The notes under the pieces: model-generated
Told to the model about the DNA's origin: nothing
What the model saw: the letters and a program-made list of their open reading frames with translations, nothing else
Databases searched by the model: none
In this document: piece after piece, positions 15,869 through 23,493 of the stretch
How the letters are laid out: the number at the start of each line of letters is the position of its first letter
Numbering within the stretch: position 1 is the first letter of the stretch
Assembly (NCBI GenBank): GCA_046758065.1
Contig: JBHHZM010000033.1
Span: 1-25,973 of the forward strand
DNA: 25,973 bases
Source: JBHHZM01 sp046758065
GTDB lineage: Bacteria > Pseudomonadota > Alphaproteobacteria > JAAXGF01
Reading direction: 5' to 3'
Program-made: the position numbers and the translations under genes

Positions 15869-18301
15869 CTACCCCCGCAAGCGGGCGCCCGTGGGATCGA
15901 CGAGCGGTTCCGGGCACACCGTCGCGGGGCGCCGCTCGCCGAGGATTTCGACCGCGAAGCCGGCGCCGTCGCCGTCCTCCAGCATCCCGGTCGGCACATA
16001 GCCCAGCGCGATCGATTTGCCGACGACATGACCGTAGCCGCCGGAGGTGACCCAGCCGACGACCTGCTCGCCGCGCCAGATCGGTTCGTTGCCCCAGGCG
16101 TCGGCGTCGTCCGCGTCGACCACCATGGCGACGAGCCGGCGTTCGGGGATTTTCTCCCGTTGTCTCAGCACTGCGTCGCGGCCGATGAAGTCGCGGTTCG
16201 AGCGGTCGATGAAACGCCCCAGCCCGGCCTCGAAAGCGTTGTAGATCGGGCGGTACTCGGTGGCCCAGCTTCCGAACCCCTTTTCCAGCCGAAGCGAATT
16301 GAGCGCGCGGCCGCCGAAGAGCCGAAGGCCGAACGCGGCGCCTGCTTCGGTCAGCAGATCGAACAGGGCGGCGAGGTGTTCGGGCGCCACCCAGATCTCG
16401 TAACCGAGTTCGCCGGTGAAGCTGATGCGGCCGATCTGCGCCGGGATTCCGCCGACCACCATTTCGCGGAAATCGAGGAACGGGAAGCCTTCGCCGCCGA
16501 CGTCTTCGTCGGTTACGCCTTCGAGCAGCGCCCGCGATTTGGGGCCCGCGATCGCCAGCCCCGTCAGGTCGATCCCGAGGGCCGCGATCCCGACGCCGCT
16601 CGCCGGCCGGTGGGCCTCGAACCAGCGCATGTGGTAGTCCTCGGCGAGGCCCGATCCGAAGACGAGAAAACGGTCGGCGCCGGTCCGTGCGACGGTGAAA
16701 TCGCCGATCAGCATGCCGCGTTCGTTCAGCATCGGCGAGAGTGCGATCCGCCCTTCGCGCGGCGGGCGGTTGGCGAGGACCCGGCCGAGCCATTCTTCGG
16801 CGCCGGGTCCGGTCACCGCATATTTCGCGAAGCTGGAGATTTCGAGCAACCCGACGCCGGTGCGCACCGCCCGGCATTCTTCTCCCACCGTCGCGAAGGC
16901 GTTGGAGCGCCTGAAGGTGACCTTCTCGACCGGTTCCGCGCCTTGTGGTGCGAACCAGAGCGCGTGCTCCAGCCCGTAGGCCGAGCCGAACACGGCGTTG
17001 CGATCCTTGAGCCGCGAATAGATCGGGGTGGTGCGCAGCGGCCGTCCCGCCGGAAGTTCCTCGTTCGGGAACGGCACCCGGAAGCGGTGGGCGTAGTTCT
17101 CCCTCACCTTGGCGTTGGTGTAGGCCGGGGTGGTCCAGCCGCCGAAGCGCGCCACGTCCATTCCCCAGATGTCGAAGCCCGGATCGCCGTCGATCATCCA
17201 GTTGGCGAGCGCGAGGCCGACCCCGCCGCCCTGACTGAAGCCCGCCATCACGGCGCAGGCCACCCAGTAATTCGGCACGCCGCGCACCGGCCCCACCAGC
17301 GGATTGCCGTCGGGCGAGAAGGTGAACGGCCCGTTGATGATCTGCCGGATTCCGGCGGTCTCGAAGGCCGGGAAATGCCTGAAGCCGACTTCGAGCGACG
17401 GCGCGATCCGGTCGATGTCGGGCGCCAGGAGCTCGTGTCCGAAGTCCCACGGCGTGTCGCGCTCGGACCAGGGCACGCAGGCTTTCTCGTAGGTTCCCAT
17501 CAGCATGCCGCCGCGTTCCTGGCGCATGTAGATTTCGCCTTCGAAGTCGATGGCGTGCATCATCTGCTTGCCGGTCCGGGCGACGATCTCCGCCACTTCC
17601 GGCATGTCCTCGGTGAGGATGTACATGTGCTCCATGGCGAGCACCGGGAGCTCGATCCCGACCATGCGGCCGACTTCCCGCGCCCACAGCCCACCGGCGT
17701 TCACCACCTGCTCGGCGATGATGGTCCCCTTGTCGGTGATCACTTCCCAGCCGCCGTCCGTCCGGGCTTGCAGATCGACGACCCGGGTTTCGAGGGAGAC
17801 CTCGGCGCCCTGAATCCGCGCCGCCTTGGCGTAGGCGTGGGTGACGCCCGAGGGATCGACGTGCCCTTCCATGGGATCGTAGAGCGCGCCCAGGAAGTAG
17901 CGCTCGTCGAGCAGGGGAAACAGCGCCTTGGCCTCCTCGACGCCGACGATCTCGGTCTCCATCCCGAGATAGCGGCCGGTGGCGTGCGCCCCCTTGAGAA
18001 ATTCCATGCGCTCCGGCGTGCCGGCGAGCATGATCCCGCCGGTAAGATGGACGCCGCAGGACTGCCCCGAAATCCGCTCGATCTCCTGGTAAAGCGAAAT
18101 GGTGTACTGCTGGAGCTTGGCGACGTTCGGATCGCCGTTGAGCGTATGCATGCCGCCCGCCGCATGCCAGGTCGAGCCCGAAGTGAGCTGAGACCGTTCG
18201 ACGAGGACGACGTCCTTCCAGCCCATCGTGGTGAGGTGATAGAGCACCGAGCAGCCGACGACGCCACCTCCGATGACCACGACCCGTGCGTGCGACTTCA
18301 T
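15869..18301 (-). CDS. Dimethylglycine/sarcosine dehydrogenase-like FAD enzyme with GcvT domains
   Basis: An 810-residue flavoprotein of the dimethylglycine dehydrogenase/sarcosine dehydrogenase family, which oxidatively demethylates N-methyl amines and passes the one-carbon unit to tetrahydrofolate. Domains in order: FAD-binding DAO fold (residues about 5-365; dinucleotide motif VVVIGGGVVGCSVLYHL at 7-23), a middle FAO domain (about 368-425), then GcvT-like folate-binding N- and C-domains (about 430-800). H46 in TSGSTWHAAGG is at the position where family members attach FAD covalently. ATG at 18301 (MKSHARVVVIGGG) has GGAG 10 bases upstream; the frame is open to 18547, but that stretch overlaps the divergent gene. 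The exact N-methyl substrate is not readable. Divergent from a broken zinc alcohol dehydrogenase gene, 121 bases apart. Confidence 0.9.
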   Translation of the reverse strand: MKSHARVVVIGGGVVGCSVLYHLTTMGWKDVVLVERSQLTSGSTWHAAGGMHTLNGDPNVAKLQQYTISLYQEIERISGQSCGVHLTGGIMLAGTPERMEFLKGAHATGRYLGMETEIVGVEEAKALFPLLDERYFLGALYDPMEGHVDPSGVTHAYAKAARIQGAEVSLETRVVDLQARTDGGWEVITDKGTIIAEQVVNAGGLWAREVGRMVGIELPVLAMEHMYILTEDMPEVAEIVARTGKQMMHAIDFEGEIYMRQERGGMLMGTYEKACVPWSERDTPWDFGHELLAPDIDRIAPSLEVGFRHFPAFETAGIRQIINGPFTFSPDGNPLVGPVRGVPNYWVACAVMAGFSQGGGVGLALANWMIDGDPGFDIWGMDVARFGGWTTPAYTNAKVRENYAHRFRVPFPNEELPAGRPLRTTPIYSRLKDRNAVFGSAYGLEHALWFAPQGAEPVEKVTFRRSNAFATVGEECRAVRTGVGLLEISSFAKYAVTGPGAEEWLGRVLANRPPREGRIALSPMLNERGMLIGDFTVARTGADRFLVFGSGLAEDYHMRWFEAHRPASGVGIAALGIDLTGLAIAGPKSRALLEGVTDEDVGGEGFPFLDFREMVVGGIPAQIGRISFTGELGYEIWVAPEHLAALFDLLTEAGAAFGLRLFGGRALNSLRLEKGFGSWATEYRPIYNAFEAGLGRFIDRSNRDFIGRDAVLRQREKIPERRLVAMVVDADDADAWGNEPIWRGEQVVGWVTSGGYGHVVGKSIALGYVPTGMLEDGDGAGFAVEILGERRPATVCPEPLVDPTGARLRG

Positions 18302-18422
18302 GGCCCGCTTTCTCCATCCAACCGCTTTCGGTCCCTCTCCCCGGGAGCCTTGTCGTCCTTGCACTTGAACCTTGTCAAGACATGGGCTGAAGTGGCCGCG
18401 ACCACCGAAGGAGAATGCGACG
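18302..18422. promoter_or_regulatory. Divergent promoter region with a CTTGA-N6-TCAAG dyad
   Basis: This 121-base gap must hold the promoters of the flavoprotein gene (minus) and the alcohol dehydrogenase gene (plus). A dyad CTTGA (18364-18368) / TCAAG (18375-18379) separated by 6 bases lies near the middle and overlaps TTGACA read on the minus strand (18378-18373), a consensus -35 hexamer, although no good -10 follows at the expected spacing. A regulator bound here could control both directions. Confidence 0.35.
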
Positions 18423-19228
18423 ATGAAAGCCGCCGTCTGCCGCGAGTTCGGGAAGCCGCTCGCCATCGAGGACATCGAGATCGACCCGCCCGGGAACGGC
18501 GAAGTCAAGGTGCGATTGGCCGCCTGCGCGATCTGCCACAGCGACATTCATTACATGGAAGGCGCCTGGGGCGGAACCTTGCCGGCGGTGTACGGACACG
18601 AGGCGGCGGGCGTCGTCGAGGAGACCGGTCCCGGGGTCACGCTGGCCGAACCCGGCGATCGCGTCGTCGTCTCCCTCCTCCGTTCCTGCGGGCGCTGCTT
18701 TTACTGCACGCGCGGCGAGCCCCATATATGCGAGACCCGCTTCGTCCTCGACGCCGAGAACCGGCTTCACGGCAAGGGCGGCGAAGCCATCCATCAGGGC
18801 CTGCGCACCGGCGCTTTCGCCGAATACGTGGTGGTCGACGAATCGCAACTCGTGCAGATCCCCGGAAGCGTACCGTTCGACAGCGCGTCGCTGCTGGCCT
18901 GCGGGGTCATCACCGGGGTCGGCGCGGTCGTCAATACCGCCAGGGTGCCCTCGGGCAGCAGCGTCGTCGTCATCGGCACCGGCGGGGTCGGGCTGAACAG
19001 CGTCCAGGGCGCGGTGCTTTGCGGGGCGCAGCCGATCATCGCCATCGACCTGTCGGCCGACAAGCTGGAGAGCGCCAGGGCCTTCGGCGCCACCCACGTC
19101 GTCGATCCGACGGCGACCGACCCCGCCGATGCGGTCCGTTCGCTTACCGGGGGACGGGGGGCCGATTACGTCTTCGTCACCGTGGGAAGCGCGCCGAGGC
19201 CCTGCGCAACGTGATCGTGTTTTCGTAA
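18423..19228 (+). pseudogene. Zinc-dependent alcohol dehydrogenase (MDR), internally deleted
   Basis: The first 256 codons are an intact medium-chain dehydrogenase/reductase: catalytic zinc ligands C38, H59-E60 (GHEAAG) and C160, structural zinc cysteines C89, C92, C95 and C103, and the NAD-binding motif GTGGVG (185-190) with D209 after it. Family members run to about 365 residues, but here after VFVTVGS (codon 256) the frame reads into APRPCAT and stops at 19214. In the next frame, positions 19187-19228 encode KRAEALRNVIVFS and a stop, which looks like the genuine C-terminal end of this family. The simplest reading is an out-of-frame deletion of roughly 90-110 codons joined near 19187-19190. 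ATG at 18423 has AAGGAG 9 bases upstream, so expression signals persist. The product would lack part of the cofactor and catalytic domains and is probably inactive. Confidence 0.75.
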
Positions 19229-19332
19229 TTTTCGTTTCGTTTACAGGGAACGCCGCCGCCTTCGCACCGCGCGGCCCGACCCCGAGCGGCGGGTAAGCGC
19301 GCTCGACTGATCTCCCTCGGCCATGTGTCCGG

Positions 19333-20115
19333 CTACTGCATGAACCATCCGTGGCTGACGACGACGGATTGCCCGGTCAGGGCGTTCGACGGGAACGCGG
19401 CGAACAGCACGGCGATCTCCGCGACGTCGGCGGTGGTGGTGAACTCGCCGTCGACGGTTCCTTTCAGCATCACGTTGCGGATCACGTCGGCTTCGCTGAT
19501 CCCGAGGCGCTCGGCCTGTTCCGGAATTTGCCTCTCGACCAGCGGCGTGCGGACGAAGCCGGGACAGATCACGTTGGCGCGAACGCCGTGTTCCGCGCCT
19601 TCCTTGGCCACCGTCTTGCACAGACCGATCAGGCCGTGCTTGGCGGCGGCATAGGGCGCCTTGAGCACCGACGCCTCCTTGGAATGCACCGAGCCCATGT
19701 AGACGATGCTGCCGCCGCGTCCCGAGGCGTACATGTGACGCAGCGCCGCGCGGGTCGTCAGGAAAGCGCCGTCCAGATGAATTGCGATCATTCGCCGCCA
19801 GGCGTCGAAGGTCAGCTCGTCGACGCCGGCGATGTGTTGAATGCCGGCGTTGCTGACCAGCACGTCGAGACCGCCGAGCGTCTCGATGGTGGCGGTGACC
19901 CCGGCCTCGACCTGTTGTTCGTCGGTCACGTCCATGGCCACCGCGATGGCGCGGGCGCCGGACCGTTCGGCCTCGTCCGCCGTCGCCTGCGCGCCTTCCA
20001 GGTTGAGATCGGCGACCGCTACCTTGGCGCCTTCTCCGGCATAAGCCAATGCAATGGCCCTGCCGATGCTGCCGGCGGCCCCGGTGACGAGCGCAACCTT
20101 GTCCTTCATCCGCAT
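19333..20115 (-). CDS. Short-chain dehydrogenase, 3-hydroxybutyrate dehydrogenase-like
   Basis: A 260-residue SDR, standard length, that most resembles D-3-hydroxybutyrate dehydrogenase, which interconverts 3-hydroxybutyrate and acetoacetate with NAD in ketone-body and PHB turnover. Visible: cofactor motif TGAAGSIG (11-18), acidic D36 favouring NAD, SNAGIQH (88-94), catalytic S142 (GSVHS), Y155 and K159 (YAAAK), and the PCPGF-like NVICPGFVRTPLV segment where GIQH and TPLVxxQI are typical of BDH enzymes. ATG at 20115 follows AAGGA by about 8 bases; a second ATG at 20109 would remove two residues. It stands alone, divergent from the SGNH gene. A sugar- or polyol-type SDR remains possible. Confidence 0.85.
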   Translation of the reverse strand: MRMKDKVALVTGAAGSIGRAIALAYAGEGAKVAVADLNLEGAQATADEAERSGARAIAVAMDVTDEQQVEAGVTATIETLGGLDVLVSNAGIQHIAGVDELTFDAWRRMIAIHLDGAFLTTRAALRHMYASGRGGSIVYMGSVHSKEASVLKAPYAAAKHGLIGLCKTVAKEGAEHGVRANVICPGFVRTPLVERQIPEQAERLGISEADVIRNVMLKGTVDGEFTTTADVAEIAVLFAAFPSNALTGQSVVVSHGWFMQ

Positions 20116-20330
20116 GGTTCGGTCCTTTCGCTTCGATGGCCGGCGCCCCCGACCGCCGCGTGTGCGGACGGAGTCGCGAACCCCTCATGGATACGCCCTT
20201 CGGCGCGGCCAGGGCAATCGTCTGCAAACACGAAGCGGCCGCATGTCGCCGGCGCGCCTGTTCAGGCTTGCTTAACGGCGCCGCAGCACAATCGGGGCGT
20301 TCGATTGTCGCGGCATGCGGACGGTTCGTC

Positions 20331-21215
20331 ATGCGTAAAACGAGGGCGGCGCCTTTCATCTGCTGGCTCTGGGCGGCGCCGTTCGCGCTGCTCCTCTGGG
20401 TCGGCTACGAGGCGGCGCCCAAATACGTCGAACCGCCGCCCTCGGCCGCTTTCGACGACTTCAACCGCGCCCGTATCGCGGCTTTCGCGCGAACGCCGCG
20501 CGACGGGGTCTTGCGCGTCGTCGCACTCGGCAACTCGCGGCTCAAGCACGCCACGCTCGACGACGGCGATCTCGCGCGTCTCGCCGACGAGGTCGGCGCC
20601 GGGCGCATGGCCTTCCTGCGGCTGGTCAACAACTGGGCGGTGTTCGAGGACTTCGAGCCGTTCGCCGACGATCTCCTGGCGCTCAAGCCCGACGTCATCG
20701 TCCTCCAGCTCGAACTGCTCGGCGCCGAGCACGGCCGGGTGGGGCGTCAGGTCTTTCTCGTCGACTACCTGTTCTGGCGGCTGCTCGGCTTCGGACCGTG
20801 GAACCCGCGCCAGGTCGACCAGCGCGATCTCCAGTTCGCCAAGCCCTGCGCCGACGACCGCGACGCGCTCCGCCTGCGCGGCCGGGTGCGCATGACCGAA
20901 GCCTGGATCGTCGACGACGGCGCTGGCACAAGCACGAAACTCGCCCGCGCGTTCGTCGCCCGGGCGCGCGCCGCCGGCATCCGCGTCGTGCTGCTCGCGG
21001 TCCCCAAGACCGAACGGATGGAGGCGGTGCGTCCCTCGGCCCGCGACGGCCTCGTTGCGGCGGCGAACAATCTCGAACGGGCCGACGACGGCCTTCGCCT
21101 GCTGCGCTATCCCGGTGCGTTCGCCGACGACCGCTACTGCGATTTCCTGCACATGAACGACCGCGGCCGCGCCGAATACTCGGCCTGGCTGGTGCGCGAA
21201 CTCGCCCGCGACTGA
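20331..21215 (+). CDS. Membrane-anchored SGNH-hydrolase-like protein (DltD-like role)
   Basis: A 294-residue protein with one N-terminal membrane anchor (about 8-27, preceded by basic MRKTR) and an outside domain of SGNH/GDSL type. The nucleophile is S69 in VVALGNSRLKHATL, and the Asp-x-x-His pair is D271/H274 in YCDFLHMNDRGRAEYSAWL, the usual closing motif. Such proteins act as O-acyl transferases or esterases next to MBOAT proteins (DltD, AlgJ/AlgX-type). ATG at 20331 is chosen because it starts the anchor; no strong SD is seen, and an in-frame start at 20136 would add 65 residues without signal features. It faces the ligase-MBOAT-small protein-sulfotransferase operon with only 24 bases between the stops. 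Its assignment to that system is inferred from adjacency and family logic. Confidence 0.72.
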   Translation: MRKTRAAPFICWLWAAPFALLLWVGYEAAPKYVEPPPSAAFDDFNRARIAAFARTPRDGVLRVVALGNSRLKHATLDDGDLARLADEVGAGRMAFLRLVNNWAVFEDFEPFADDLLALKPDVIVLQLELLGAEHGRVGRQVFLVDYLFWRLLGFGPWNPRQVDQRDLQFAKPCADDRDALRLRGRVRMTEAWIVDDGAGTSTKLARAFVARARAAGIRVVLLAVPKTERMEAVRPSARDGLVAAANNLERADDGLRLLRYPGAFADDRYCDFLHMNDRGRAEYSAWLVRELARD

Positions 21216-21216
21216 G

Positions 21217-21233
21217 CCGGACGAAACGTCCGG
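21217..21233. terminator. Bidirectional hairpin between convergent genes
   Basis: CCGGACG (21217-21223) pairs perfectly with CGTCCGG (21227-21233) around an AAA loop, filling most of the 24-base gap between the SGNH stop (21215) and the sulfotransferase stop (21240). There is no T-run on either strand. Confidence 0.5.
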
Positions 21234-21239
21234 GGCCGC

Positions 21240-22166
21240 TTACTCGGCGCCGCCTCCGGCGCGGCCGGCGTTGAACATCATCGCCAGTTCGTAACGGCGC
21301 ATGGCGTCGTCGGAATCCCCGGCCCGGCTTGCGCTGACGGGTTCGTAGCCGGCGGCGGCGAGCGTCGGATTGACGATATCGGCGAGCCCGGCGAGGGCGG
21401 CTTCGGGAAGTTCGCGCCAGCGCTCGAGGCTTTCGGTGTCGATCGCCGGCTTGCTGTAGGTCTTCCAGTCGCCGAGGCCCTTGACCTCGCCGCCGCGGAA
21501 CGCCGCCTTGAGAAGCCGGGGATCGAAGTCCTCGTCGACGAAGCCGAGGATGCGTCCGAGCGTCGCTTCGGGTTCGCGCACCAGGTCCTCGTAACGGCAG
21601 ACCAGCGCGGTCCCGGGATGGCGGTCGGCGAAGTCGAGAAGGCCCCGGGTGACGTCGGCCCAGGCGTGGGCGAAGGCTTCGAGCGGCCGCGGATAGCGCG
21701 CGACGTAGGCGTGCAGCTCGCGGATATAGCCGCGCACCTCGCCCGAGAACTCGTCGAGACTGCACACCACGTCGAGGCCGTGGCGCAGCAGGCAGACGAA
21801 ATACGCGTGTTCGCCGAAGACCCGCTCGATGTTTTCGATATGGAAGCTGTCGACCGCGGTCTTGGCCGCCCAGCGCGGCTTGCCCTCGGAATCGGCGACC
21901 TCGTCGAGGAAGCCGAAGACCAGATCGCGCAGCCGGCGCAGCACGTCGTCTTCGGCGAACCCGGCGGCGCGCAGCCCGCCGAGAACGCCGTAGTCGATGC
22001 CGTCGGCGATAGTCTCGCTTTCGAGAAAGCGGGCGGCGCCGCGCAGCAGGAAGGTTTCGCCCGGGGCGGCGATGCGGGGATGGGCGTCGAGCAGGCGGCG
22101 CAGCAGCGTGGTGCCCGAGCGCGGCATGCCGAGAACGACGATCCCGCGGTGCTTATGGTCAGACAT
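21240..22166 (-). CDS. Sulfotransferase family protein
   Basis: A 308-residue PAPS-dependent sulfotransferase-like protein, cytoplasmic by lack of signal or membrane segments. The 5'-phosphosulfate loop is PRSGTTLLRR (15-24), and the 3'-phosphate site is around LLRHGLDVVCSL (126-137) with R128 and S136. CRYEDLVREPEATLGRILGF in the C-terminal half is the usual YEDL region of bacterial sulfotransferases. It would transfer sulfate from PAPS to a hydroxyl on a sugar, lipid or peptide. ATG at 22166 has AGAGG 8 bases upstream; a frame extension to 22244 overlaps the small membrane gene and is not needed. Last gene of the operon with ligase, MBOAT and small protein, 17 bases after the small gene. 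Sulfation of the acylated polymer or its donor is a guess. Confidence 0.83.
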   Translation of the reverse strand: MSDHKHRGIVVLGMPRSGTTLLRRLLDAHPRIAAPGETFLLRGAARFLESETIADGIDYGVLGGLRAAGFAEDDVLRRLRDLVFGFLDEVADSEGKPRWAAKTAVDSFHIENIERVFGEHAYFVCLLRHGLDVVCSLDEFSGEVRGYIRELHAYVARYPRPLEAFAHAWADVTRGLLDFADRHPGTALVCRYEDLVREPEATLGRILGFVDEDFDPRLLKAAFRGGEVKGLGDWKTYSKPAIDTESLERWRELPEAALAGLADIVNPTLAAAGYEPVSASRAGDSDDAMRRYELAMMFNAGRAGGGAE

Positions 22167-22183
22167 GGCGTTGGCCTCTTCGG

Positions 22184-22321
22184 TCAGAGTTGGGTATAGC
22201 GGAACGTCGCCTGCGGCGTGCCGGCGAAGTAGAGCACGAGGCACAGAAGAACCGCGTACCAGGCGCCGACGAGGGCGTTGGCCAACGGCCGCGGCAGGTG
22301 TTTGGCGAGAAACGCGTACAC
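22184..22321 (-). CDS. 45-residue single-pass membrane protein, DltX-like
   Basis: A short frame that is easy to miss. GTG at 22321 begins 2 bases after the MBOAT stop, and GGAGG overlapping the end of the MBOAT gene lies 5 bases upstream, an excellent SD. The product has a basic N-terminus (MVYAFLAKHLPRP without counting the shared start, i.e. K7, H8, R11), one membrane segment (about 14-33, ALVGAWYAVLLCLVLYF within it) and a short outer tail ending ATFRYTQL (38-45). The tail fits F-x-Y-x-x-hydrophobic (F40, Y42, L45), resembling the C-terminal F-x-Y-x-x-F of Gram-positive DltX, whose tyrosine carries the acyl group between DltB and DltD as I recall the literature. Position next to an MBOAT gene is the same logic. 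Followed 17 bases later by the sulfotransferase. Confidence 0.72.
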   Translation of the reverse strand: MYAFLAKHLPRPLANALVGAWYAVLLCLVLYFAGTPQATFRYTQL

Positions 22322-22323
22322 GA

Positions 22324-23472
22324 TTACCTCCAGGGCAACAGCAGGGTCTGATAGACGGCGAGCGACTGCGCCAGGCCGTCCTCCTGCACCAGGACGAAGC
22401 CGAGCATGACGAAATGGAAGGTGAGCGCGATCGCGGCGAGATCGGCGCAGCGCCGCAACGCGACGCCCTCGATCGTCGGCAGTCTCGGCTTCAGTCGCTG
22501 GAAGCCCTGCCAGACGACGATGCCGAGGCCGTTGTATGCGCCCCACAGCAGATAGCGCAGCGAGATTTCGTGCCACAGCCCGAACACCAGCATCGTGGCG
22601 AGCGCCGCCAGCGCCGGCCGGCGCGTCACCGAGATCACCACCATGTAGACGTACTCGCGGCACCAGCTCGACAGCGAGATGTGCCACGAGCGCCAGAATT
22701 CGGCGATATTGCGGCGCAGGAACGGCCAGTTGAAATTTTCCATCACCCGGTAGCCGAGCAGCAGCGCGAAGCCGATGGCGATGTCGGAATAGCCGGCAAA
22801 CTGAAGATAGCCGTTGAGCCCCTTGCGCAGCATGGTGAGATAGACCGCCAGGGTCTCGTGTTCGGACTCGAGGCCGGCGATCGACGAGGCGAACAGCCGG
22901 TCCACCAGATAGTTGGCGAGAAAGGCGATCTTGACGTAGCCGTAGAGGATGCGCTCGATCCCTTCGGCGAACTTCTCGGTGTCCCAGCGTTTGCGCCGCA
23001 GGTCGCGCCGGAATTCGCGGAAGCGGTGGATCGGCCCGGCGGCCATGGTCGGCAGGAACATCAGGTAGGCGACGATCTCCTCGAAACCGTGGCGCGGGAT
23101 CGTGCCCTTGTACTTTTCGATCAGATAGTGGAGGCAGCGAAACGAGTAGTACGAAAGCCCCAGCGGAATGACGACGTCGCCGACCGCGCCGTCGAGACGG
23201 AAGGAGACCTGAAGCTTGTAGAAGACCAGGACGGCGACGATCGCGATTGCAACCGCGGCGACGCGCGGTCCGCTCGCCGCGAAGCGGTTGGTCGAGACGT
23301 AGACCGCGACGGTGAAGCCGACCAGGATCGCCGCCGAGACCGGCGAGTAGAACGCCAGGAACCCGACCGTCGCGCCGACCACGATGGGCTCGCGAAAACG
23401 CGCCGGGGCCGCCCAGTAGACGGCGACGGTCAACACCATCCACAGCAGCCAGTCGAACGAAAGCACCGTCAT
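22324..23472 (-). CDS. MBOAT-family membrane O-acyltransferase (DltB/AlgI-like)
   Basis: A 382-residue polytopic inner-membrane acyltransferase. The MBOAT core is clear: YLQFAGYSDIAIGFALLLG (222-240), NFNWPFLRRNIAEFWRSWHI (246-265) and the catalytic-type histidine H301 in LVFGLWHEISLRYLLWG, preceded by LMFLPTMAAGPIHRFREF (137-154). DltB/AlgI-type MBOATs take an acyl group from a cytoplasmic carrier and pass it across the membrane to an extracytoplasmic acceptor. ATG at 23472 lies 21 bases after the ligase-carrier stop, with no strong SD. The carrier domain upstream and the small membrane gene immediately downstream make it the centre of a Dlt-like cassette. About ten hydrophobic stretches are visible; length is slightly shorter than typical AlgI. 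Confidence 0.9.
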   Translation of the reverse strand: MTVLSFDWLLWMVLTVAVYWAAPARFREPIVVGATVGFLAFYSPVSAAILVGFTVAVYVSTNRFAASGPRVAAVAIAIVAVLVFYKLQVSFRLDGAVGDVVIPLGLSYYSFRCLHYLIEKYKGTIPRHGFEEIVAYLMFLPTMAAGPIHRFREFRRDLRRKRWDTEKFAEGIERILYGYVKIAFLANYLVDRLFASSIAGLESEHETLAVYLTMLRKGLNGYLQFAGYSDIAIGFALLLGYRVMENFNWPFLRRNIAEFWRSWHISLSSWCREYVYMVVISVTRRPALAALATMLVFGLWHEISLRYLLWGAYNGLGIVVWQGFQRLKPRLPTIEGVALRRCADLAAIALTFHFVMLGFVLVQEDGLAQSLAVYQTLLLPWR

Positions 23473-23493
23473 GGCCGGGAACGCGGCGTGCGA

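Noticed and set aside
15869..15895. GC-rich inverted repeat near the flavoprotein 3' end (CCCGC-AA-GCGGG)
   Set aside because: It lies inside the coding sequence and has no T-run; the terminator at 15759-15781 explains the 3' end better.
14880..18317. Minus-strand open frame of about 1145 codons across typA and the flavoprotein gene
   Set aside because: It is an out-of-phase frame of the two real genes on the same strand, arginine-rich and without domains.
15812..19228. Plus-strand open frame of about 1138 codons opposite the flavoprotein gene
   Set aside because: It is a shadow of the flavoprotein over most of its length. Only its last 14 codons (19187-19228) matter, as the displaced C-terminus of the alcohol dehydrogenase.
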